Of a stretch of 64,000 bases of DNA, positions 45,901 through 53,200 are shown piece by piece. Source of the DNA: Theileria orientalis strain Shintoku (lineage: Eukaryota > Apicomplexa > Aconoidasida > Piroplasmida > Theileriidae); NCBI RefSeq assembly GCF_000740895.1, contig NC_025262.1, positions 1,852,001 through 1,916,000 of the forward strand, given 5' to 3'. A program made the translations under genes and the position numbers. Position 1 is the stretch's first letter. Every line of letters starts with the position of its first letter. Under the pieces are notes generated by a model. It searched no databases and was not told where the DNA came from. It was given only the letters and a program-made list of their open reading frames with translations.

Positions 45901-48093
45901 ATACCCGTTCTTATCTTTGGGGCGGTACCAGCATCCCCGGTAGCAGAGTAGTAGTGGCCTAGGGTCGCCCGTGCCTGCTGACCCGCTGGTCCGGCCGCCC
46001 GTACTCGGGACGCCCTTGTAAAACACCACGTACAGCTTGGAGCATATCTGGGCGTTTTGGGTCTTGGAGCAGGTGTGGCCGGTCGTAGAGGTAGTGCAGG
46101 CGGTCGTGCAGGCGGCCGACCCGCCCGAACCCGCGCCCTTGGTGTAGTACAGGTACTGGAGGTATTGGGGGTCCGTTTTCTCTGCGCTGTTGTAAAGGCG
46201 GAGCTCGGCGTACTTCGTTTGGCCGCCACCGCCACCGCCTCCGCCACCCCGCTCGTTGTTCTCCTTGGTGGGCAACAGCAGGCGCAGGCCCGCCGAGCAG
46301 CCCTGGCCCAGTTTGGTATTGACGGCCTGGGAAAAATCGTGCTGTATTACGCAGTACCCGTATTTGGCGAAACATTTGGCGAGGCACGCGCAGACCGAGC
46401 CCGGGTCGCCGTTATCCGTGGGTGCCTCGGTCACCGTTATCTTGGTGCCGTTCCCGTTATCGTTCCCGTTGCCCAGTTTCAGGCGGTTGACTCGTGTTCC
46501 GCGTCCGTTGGGTTGCAACCCCGAAATGGCGCTTTGGATCTGGGAGTCGCCGTACCCGTCCGCAACCCCGTTATGGGCGTTCTTGCAGTTTTTCTCCAGC
46601 AGTATAACAAGCGAGTCAATTATGTCAAACTGGAGCCGTTTGAGCAAGAGGGTGGCCAGGGTTTTGGAGCCGTTCTGCTGGCCGTTCTGGACGCTGGGTT
46701 GGGACCCGTTGACCGTCGCTTTCAGCAGTTTGGTCAGGTTCTGGCCTGTCATTTTTTGTAGCTTTTCGGTGAGGTCCCCGTTCGCGCCGTCCGTCGCGCC
46801 GTTGTTCAACGCCTGTTTTAGCAGTTGTTTTAGCGTTTCGTGCCCGTTATCGCCTGCACCGCTAGAACTGGTGTGCAAACCGATGTCGTCGAGCAGGTTC
46901 TTCAGCACACAGTCACCGTTCGTGCGTCCATCAGCGCCATTCCCACAGGGGAGCTTTACCCAGTAGTACTTATCGGGGCCGTTACCGTTTTTCCGGGCGC
47001 CGTTGGTACTACGGAGGTGCGCGTAGTACTCGGGGTTAGTACTGGCGCCGTTCGTGCTGTTCGCACCGTTCCTGTGCAGTTCCAGGAGCAGCGGGACGTC
47101 CTGGTTGCACGGGGAAGTGGTGGCGGACGGGGGTTCGGCCGGGCACGTACCCTCGCCGGTAGCTGGGGAGCAGGCAGTGGCGCCCGGTTTACACGCGGTA
47201 CCCTCGCTCCCACTAGTACTGGCGGCCGGGCACGCACCTCCACCCGTGCTGGCACCCGCTCCGTTACGCTTAGCTTTGCACCCGAAGTATACGCTTACGC
47301 ACTTGTAGGTCTGGCCCTGTATTTCGGGGAGCTCCTGGGTCTGGGCCTGGGTGCCGTTACCGCCCATGAGCGTCTGGCACCGGTATATTATACAAGCGGG
47401 TTTGCCGGCGTTGTTCCCGTTGCTGTTGCCCCCGTTGCTATTAGTTGGCGCGTGTTTATATCGCGTGAACCCGGCGCCCAGTTTCGGTTCCCCGTTCGCG
47501 CTGGTGCTGGTGTCATCGCCGTTCTTGGTGACCTGGATCTTCCCGCAGTTGTACTTGCAGTTGGTGCCGCCCTCACCGTTGCCCGCACCCGTTGGCCTCT
47601 TCATGATATCGTACGTCAATAACCCGGGTAGAGAATCGTTTTCCTGTAGCAGCGCGCACAGTATCGACTGTTCGTTGTATTCGCACAGGTCCTCTATCTT
47701 TTTGGACGGGCATTGCGTTTTGTCCGTTTCAAAACAGGACATCGGGTAGTACCTGTTCGTGACGCCGTTACTGCGATCATCACCGTTCTTGAATTTAAAT
47801 ACTAGCACCAGCGGCTTTTTGACGGGGTCGTGCTGGTTGTAGTACACGTCCACGCACTCGAGGCAGAGGCACGGATTGCTTATTGAGAGATACTCCCCCT
47901 GTTTTATCTTTCGCGACCCGTTGGATCCCGTCGAGCATTTGAAAACATATATACAACCTCTCCTGGGTGGTTTTAGCGTGTGCTTGCACAGTTTGAACAA
48001 GTTGCAACTGCTGTATGGTTCTTCCTTTACGCAAACTTGGATCCAACCTCTGATATAAAGGACATGTGTCGTGCCCAAACAAATGACCGGCAT
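39937..48093 (-). CDS. Giant GC-rich, Cys-rich modular protein (2718 residues)
   Basis: Single exon of 8.2 kb, much richer in G+C than its AT-rich flanks. At least four tandem units of about 450-540 residues recur. Unit landmarks: (a) GYRCFKHDL-type at about 582, 1071, 1601, 2083; (b) LYVFFYGEDPRPLMLCYDKH-type with 'YRP.D...Y...W' after it; (c) a helical 'LF.....LNPVDL' segment; (d) GFRLGRVTYAQ-type at about 877, 1362, 1809, 2354; (e) VVVFYYKGDTKHEHPLLVAL-type. Segments between landmarks are packed with Asn-Gly dipeptides and Gly/Thr/Ala low complexity. Cys pairs (e.g. CRCACCPG, CPCCKEL) are frequent. The C-terminus YLVGGGVFGAAGGSGWKLV is hydrophobic, like a membrane anchor. The N-terminus (MPVICLGTTHVLYIRGWIQV) is only weakly hydrophobic, so export is unproven. 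It resembles the 707-residue protein at 13588-15711. The function is unknown. Long frames on the other strands here are GC shadows. Confidence 0.82.
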   Translation of the reverse strand: MPVICLGTTHVLYIRGWIQVCVKEEPYSSCNLFKLCKHTLKPPRRGCIYVFKCSTGSNGSRKIKQGEYLSISNPCLCLECVDVYYNQHDPVKKPLVLVFKFKNGDDRSNGVTNRYYPMSCFETDKTQCPSKKIEDLCEYNEQSILCALLQENDSLPGLLTYDIMKRPTGAGNGEGGTNCKYNCGKIQVTKNGDDTSTSANGEPKLGAGFTRYKHAPTNSNGGNSNGNNAGKPACIIYRCQTLMGGNGTQAQTQELPEIQGQTYKCVSVYFGCKAKRNGAGASTGGGACPAASTSGSEGTACKPGATACSPATGEGTCPAEPPSATTSPCNQDVPLLLELHRNGANSTNGASTNPEYYAHLRSTNGARKNGNGPDKYYWVKLPCGNGADGRTNGDCVLKNLLDDIGLHTSSSGAGDNGHETLKQLLKQALNNGATDGANGDLTEKLQKMTGQNLTKLLKATVNGSQPSVQNGQQNGSKTLATLLLKRLQFDIIDSLVILLEKNCKNAHNGVADGYGDSQIQSAISGLQPNGRGTRVNRLKLGNGNDNGNGTKITVTEAPTDNGDPGSVCACLAKCFAKYGYCVIQHDFSQAVNTKLGQGCSAGLRLLLPTKENNERGGGGGGGGGQTKYAELRLYNSAEKTDPQYLQYLYYTKGAGSGGSAACTTACTTSTTGHTCSKTQNAQICSKLYVVFYKGVPSTGGRTSGSAGTGDPRPLLLCYRGCWYRPKDKNGYFSAWVKVDLGDKGACECSNGGPEGAGANCEKCKALFKALTTTVGFLNTVDLFQHPGTAGGEAGQTTCQPGEPGAAGATATCQSPTSSQTTGKCTYEVHQFRGSKIQVQVKCCPVNGTTASSGCYRKLTHRPAGTGNGSNSANTNNGFRLGDVVYCPSSGSSGDPQGSITYYGNGSDKGNGDHTSTHKWAPLTSVAVYYYNEDKGYCDPLLVELQFAKVAANGLQNGATTTEYYRLKTRNGSGGKLEWAKVDNGSKTNLAKPGCLTRYLDQIRYCLKKVVRIQLEKNKASDSYDLVGKDAKPGTSSSNGFSPIKNGVDNNGQLKVTVCECSGCDALTKSGYKCFKHDLSTALKSVHYQVAGLAFTLPGKNGDAGANGGGDKVVEIPLYSAEGQAGSKGVGPSGCLSSQSAATCPLEPTAGTCSAVTGAPSTCSPGQPITPLTYNSCMGDVYVYFYAGTNGAVQPATVDTDTVPLMLRYNGQFYRPCDRDQYFTRWVCVPGLCKTAGECRCACCPGVGAGDTGTSCGTHGPGGDGAECGPECPCCKELANELDRVNECLNRIDLDPEKASKAGSGGSSGAGTGYGLPESNGGKDLDTSVGNNRVCLTEKKPTGDDAQKAYVKVVHRTKNGFRIGCLTYCGKEITQDGVTPTALSNGQCDGPALSNGQTCSASPAAAGTTGNGTIKIEVAKGTGGPNGNGNHKNLVTTCGWNTVVVYYSTSDKCYSLPQLIVLLNTDGPVKNGEAVTGSADKKYGYYVLSSASTGGGGGAGSTGYAYQWRLVNGSKTPVKLDEKTDFQLLNAAVILLEQKAGKCIGGTYGDDKIKKAVGKAGLQSPGNDNDVNRLTGREITVKDETETGAGTGPCACVKQYGFKAMTHNLDKLVKLNGSFKPPLCQINLIAGLKFLIPTGERGKYKRVTLNGDAAGAQNGSVKYHHPDNGNKVCVYFYCSDPRPLLVCYNGWAYRAKDMAAYNEQKWAKCTEVQAADAAKCGCAQTPPTGTCDKCPLIKALVGVSDFLNPVDVKQVPNSTSKYWKFCRCYCVHKFNGCKIWIRVTSQPAIGSFCYNKYTHTHAGITGKGDGFRLGNIHYDGRNKGENGNNNSNTCIKLNGTNSNGYKCISASDVNKSDNKHKASPEVVVFYYKGDTKHEHPLLVALRSPDWCFYYNTYFELTKKSEPRETKLYKKNDGKDPLDLSDTKPGGKLAQKLDSILFKISKKLQIVLSTRPVATEYKPGQNGLITDVFDTGTGDKSSNQKAAKQLFDVKTRILKEVAKEADELEKTSKTTGTNALTAGKPLSTRDSLMHHVTLKTSYQAKLCDNNGKPSAPPEPATPSGPTTTQIQVEEVHCPGLQPGGYRCFKHDLVNTNNIEQVGGLVLCLWVDKAGGKGDNGKCQPCDTQGSKQGAGKEGLELCTGQATSNGETGCKNGKNGCKTGKNGQSVQLSYTTCKGNLYVFFYGEDPRPLMLCYDKHAYRPVCMADYCKQWVRVGNGPGGAGSTNCMCDEKGQQTGRKGEPKFNTPALLPELFRVSVLLNPVYLRLTKDAYGKLDPKHGQADSAGTNGRQQPSSASGPNGPQAASGTNGQTGSATDDYTYLTHNYPPDPVRVRVTTQDLQCYRRYTHKPEHEGFRLGRVTYAQPPCPEGAGAGQGNGPGVPVAASSNGQCPAQPTAPSTTTTTQAFCFKYAPEKQLQTVCTYYYMYDCAHNWPLVVELGFKGRPSEWWRLCSGPQEGGGNGSNGVSAGSNGGGASVSPNGSPTGSTSTDDPAPSKPPTTGLKWVRMTASQTGTGTGADAQAQTGTSTGHTNTGTGTGTGDSCKDAPSTQPAQSGQNGAAGQSENCAECPPPGAAATGGPQPAHNGNNTHTHTTDQTSQEQRENREQTCARDAAFARDAREIENKLGKTVLGIPAYPRNYPGLEIDLRELIERRAYEIRKSLGIEYGPKTEKTLIMETDSNCQEESIMAYLVGGGVFGAAGGSGWKLVTMVTGMTVAL

Positions 48094-50202
48094 GTTGTAT
48101 TACGGTTGTCGTACTGTTGTTATACGACGGCTGGCTGTTATTTGGCGGTTATTTGCCTGTTGTTGTAGTTGGTGGTTGTTTGCGGTTATAGTTGTTTTGT
48201 GTTGATTGGATGGCAACAGTAGATGTATTTTAATGTTTATGTAGTCTAATTTACAATTGCTATATTGCTTATCTGTTTGTTTTTTCAGATGTGTGTGTTT
48301 TATTTTTTTGAAAATTAAAGTTCTTTTGCAATGGGACCGACGAGCTTTAGTTCGTCGGTCCGGCGCAAACACCTTTTTTTAATCACCTCAGTTCAACACA
48401 TTTCTTAAAATAAATGCTATATTAATTATGTGTTATCGATAATAGTTAGCAGGGAATTGTATTATCTATTAACTTATGTAACGCAACGATCTATAAAATC
48501 ACATTTTATCTACATTTTAACACACGTTTACTTTAACGTTTGTATATTTAAAGAAATACTTTTTATATCTAAATTAATTTATTAGATATATATTTAGGCT
48601 GCACACAAATTAACACATTTCGTTAATATCGATGTTTTAGACACTAATTAAAGGACTTATATCAAATTTAACTTCATTAAATACTTTATTAAACTGCATT
48701 ATCAAAATATATTATTCTGAAAAAATGTGTAAAAATGAACAGGATGGGGAAATTCAACTTGATAACTCGAAGTTTAACCACGTTTGATCCAAATCTCAAT
48801 AAATAACTGACGGCGTTAACGATCAATCGGAAACTTTATATAGACAGTGCAAACAGTACTTGCAGATGCCACAAACCTACTATTCAGGTCCAACAAATAA
48901 CGACAAAAAATTACATGCACCGAAATAGCAGCTTTAATGGATCAAATACACTTCAAAAATTACATATATGCCTTCATAAATTTTTTTAATTGATAATTTG
49001 TTAAAATCTCTCGATTGTGTAAAGAGTCTAAAAATTTATGTACGTTTTAATATACCCAACAACAAATTCGTAATTACGTAAAAATTTGAACCAATTTTAA
49101 AAAATTTTTTCAGTCAAAATTAAAAACATTTTTTAAAATTTAGAATAAACCCAATTGTCGAACTTTCGTGTGGCGAAAATTTGATGAATTCAATTTGCTA
49201 TATTACACACCTTAGAATATATCAATCGATTTAATTGACTATTCTTTATAACTTGACAATATTCGTGTCTATTAATACCTAAGAAACACTGGATCTGAAT
49301 GAAAAAAATAAATTTTATAAAGAAAAGTGTTCATAATATGTTTATTGACCCACACTTACAAAATTTAACAAAATTTAAAACAAAAGGAGATACATGTAAA
49401 AACACATTTGTATAATTTAAAATAACACAATTTATAAAACTAGTTTAATACATGTTAATGATTAACAAATCATCGTAATATATGTAAACTTGTTACAGTG
49501 GCTCGGAGAGTATGGTGGGCTAGTAGGGTATAAGACAACGGATAGGGCGGTCAAAATCCGAAAATGAACTGTATAACAATATAAAATAAAAAATGATATA
49601 GACAACAATTTAGGGCGGAACATTCCAAAATTGGGATTCCACTCAGATATGGGCAAAAACACATTTAGGGCCAATTAAAACGACAAATTAGACAGTAGAT
49701 AATTTTATTCGATGATAAAATTGTTTTTAAATTACACACTAATTAAAAGTTTTAACAATTAGACAGTTTAAAACAAATCGCATCCACTGTCTGGCAGGCC
49801 CATTAACGACAATCATATATTATCATAAAAATTGAAATACTGGTGAATATAAACCTAAAACATTATGCATATAACCAATTTATTTAAAAATTACTGAGTA
49901 TTTACAAAATACAATTAAATATTTCACATTTTATTTAGTTAACCCCCATCCCTGAGCGTTTTGAAGGGAAGGGTTTAAGCTTTAAATCAAATGGAAGTTA
50001 ACATCCATAATACACGAAAATGGCTGTTAACAAATGTACAATACATATATCAATGGAATCTTGTGGAATTCAACCATTAACTAATTATTTCAAGCAATAG
50101 TTAAAGTGATACTAGCATCAAAGCTAGTATTATCAATACTATATAATGGTATTGACAATATTGGCGAAAGTATCACGAAACTAATTTAATCTTTAAGCTA
50201 AA
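48094..50202. other. 2.1-kb AT-rich divergent intergenic region
   Basis: It lies between the giant gene (-) and the repeat-containing FAINT gene (+) and must hold both promoters. The first 100 bases upstream of the giant gene are CAA/AAC-rich on its sense strand. A perfect hairpin stands at 48334-48361. The rest is AT-rich without genes. A 70-codon minus frame at 49462-49674 has no support. Confidence 0.6.
48334..48361. other. Perfect GC-rich hairpin upstream of the giant gene
   Basis: GGACCGACGA and TCGTCGGTCC form a 10-bp perfect stem around the 8-base loop GCTTTAGT, in an otherwise AT-rich region about 240 bases before the giant gene's ATG. It could be a cruciform, an RNA hairpin in the 5' UTR or a protein-binding palindrome. 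I cannot decide between these. Confidence 0.75.
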
Positions 50203-53200
50203 ATGAACTCAAGTTCAATATATTATATATTAGTACACTTAGTACTACTAGTTAGAGTAAATGTGGTACTAAGTCATCGCAACCTCAAATCCAGAGAGCC
50301 TCAACACACTACAACGAGTGCCAATGTAAATAATTCAAATAATTCATTGAGTGGACGTGAAACTGTATCAGGTACCTGGCATAGAATACCAACTGAGGAG
50401 TCCTCAGACCACAGAGATATACCACCCAGAAAATCACCAAAAAGACTTCAAGTCACCTCAAATCAAGAACAACGTTATAGATTTAAACGAATGGATAATA
50501 CAGAAAGAAGATATACAACACCTACGAGAATATCATCGCAGCCAGTTGAAGAGAGGCCGTTGCCTAAACCAACTGGAAATACATTGATAGTTTTAGACAT
50601 GGATAAAACACATGACGTGTTTGGATACCAAATATCACGCGAGAGAGATAAAGTCATTTATAGAGCTGATCCATCTTTTTTGTTTCGCCAAGTTAAAAGG
50701 GGGAATGATATACTGTGGAGTTCAAAAAATGACGGCCACTTTCCTTATAAGGTAGTATCCAAACAGAAGTACGGAGATGACGACATAAAAGTATACTTTC
50801 CAAGGCCTCCGAACTTTGAAGAAACTGAAAACGTTGATGTTGTGAGACCACAGAGACCAGCATACGATATGTCAAACGACCCAAATTTCATGTACACACC
50901 CTTTACTCACGAAGAAAGTGTGGGAATACCTCACGAACACTCGCAACCATGGGTTTCCACTCACCGGCCAGAGTACACACACATACCTATGGCCACAGAA
51001 CCCACTCACTTTCAAACCCAGCCAGATTTCATCCAATATCAAATGACACCTAGCTATACACGATTTCCAACGGTACTTGATCAGACTCCCACTCACTTGG
51101 ACCCTGAGTTTACTGCGGTCCCATTGACACCTGATCCAACTCACTCTAAAGTTTCAGGTGACACTAGAGCATTTGATGCTACAGAGCCACATGGTTCATT
51201 TACACACGGTTCAGATCCACGATATCAGGGGAGAGGTCCACCAAGACCTCCTGATCAGCAGTTTGTACATCAAATGACCCCCGAGTATTCTCAAATTCCA
51301 ATGGGACTTGATCAGACTCCCACTCACTTGGACCCTGAGTTTACTGCGGTCCCATTGACTCCTGATCCAACTCACTCTAAAGTTTCAGGTGACACTAGAG
51401 CATTTGATGCTACAGAGCCACATGGATCATTTACACACGGTTCAGATCCACGACATCATGGGAGAGGTTTATCAAGACCTGATCAGCAGTTTGTACATCA
51501 AATGACCCCCGAGTATTCTCAAATTCCAATGGGACTTGATCAGACTCCCACTCACTTGGACCCTGAGTTTACTGCGGTCCCATTGACTCCTGATCCAACT
51601 CACTCTAAAGTTTCAGGTGACACTAGAGCATTTGATGCTACAGAGCCACATGGATCATTTACACACGGTTCAGATCCACGACATCATGGGAGAGGTTTAT
51701 CAAGACCTGATCAGCAGTTTGTACATCAAATGACCCCCGAGTATTCTCAAATTCCAATGGGACTTGATCAGACTCCCACTCACTTGGACCCTGAGTTTAC
51801 TGCGGTCCCATTGACACCTGATCCAACTCACTCTAAAGTTTCAGGTGACACTAGAGCATTTGATGCTACAGAGCCACATGGATCATTTACACACGGTTCA
51901 GATCCACGACATCATGGGAGAGGTTTATCAAGACCTGATCAGCAGTTTGTACATCAAATGACCCCCGAGTATTCTCAAATTCCAATGGGACTTGATCAGA
52001 CTCCCACTCACTTGGACCCTGAGTTTACTGCGGTCCCATTGACTCCTGATCCAACTCACTCTAAAGTTTCAGGTGACACTAGAGCATTTGATGCTACAGA
52101 GCCACATGGATCATTTACACACGGTTCAGATCCACGACATCATGGGAGAGGTTTATCAAGACCTGATCAGCAGTTTGTACATCAAATGACCCCCGAGTAT
52201 TCTCAAATTCCAATGGGACTTGATCAGACTCCCACTCACTTGGACCCTGAGTTTACTGCGGTCCCATTGACACCTGATCCAACTCACTCTAAAGTTTCAG
52301 GTGACACTAGAGCATTTGATGCTACAGAGCCACATGGATCATTTACACACGGTTCAGATCCACGACATCATGGGAGAGGTTTATCAAGACCTGATCAGCA
52401 GTTTGTACATCAAATGACCCCCGAGTATTCTCAAATTCCAATGGGACTTGATCAGACTCCCACTCACTTGGACCCTGAGTTTACTGCGGTCCCATTGACT
52501 CCTGATCCAACTCACTCTAAAGTTTCAGGTGACACTAGAGCATTTGATGCTACAGAGCCACATGGATCATTTACACACGGTTCAGATCCACGACATCATG
52601 GGAGAGGTTTATCAAGACCTGATCAGCAGTTTGTACATCAAATGACCCCCGAGTATTCTCAAATTCCAATGGGACTTGATCAGACTCCCACTCACTTGGA
52701 CCCTGAGTTTACTGCGGTCCCATTGACTCCTGATCCAACTCACTCTAAAGTTTCAGGTGACACTAGAGCATTTGATGCTACAGAGCCACATGGATCATTT
52801 ACACACGGTTCAGATCCACGACATCATGGGAGAGGTTTATCAAGACCTGATCAGCAGTTTGTACATCAAATGACCCCCGAGTATTCTCAAATTCCAATGG
52901 GACTTGATCAGACTCCCACTCACTTGGACCCTGAGTTTACTGCGGTCCCATTGACACCTGATCCAACTCACTCTAAAGTTTCAGGTGACACTAGAGCATT
53001 TGATGCTACAGAGCCACATGGATCATTTACACACGGTTCAGATCCACGACATCATGGGAGAGGTTTATCAAGACCTGATCAGCAGTTTGTACATCAAATG
53101 ACCCCCGAGTATTCTCAAATTCCAATGGGACTTGATCAGACTCCCACTCACTTGGACCCTGAGTTTACTGCGGTCCCATTGACTCCTGATCCAACTCACT

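Noticed and set aside
46057..47622. Two long + strand frames (234 and 260 codons) and many others opposite the giant gene
   Set aside because: They arise because GC-rich codons on one strand leave few stops on the other. Their composition is biased (Arg/Ala/Val) and has none of the motif repetition seen on the minus strand.
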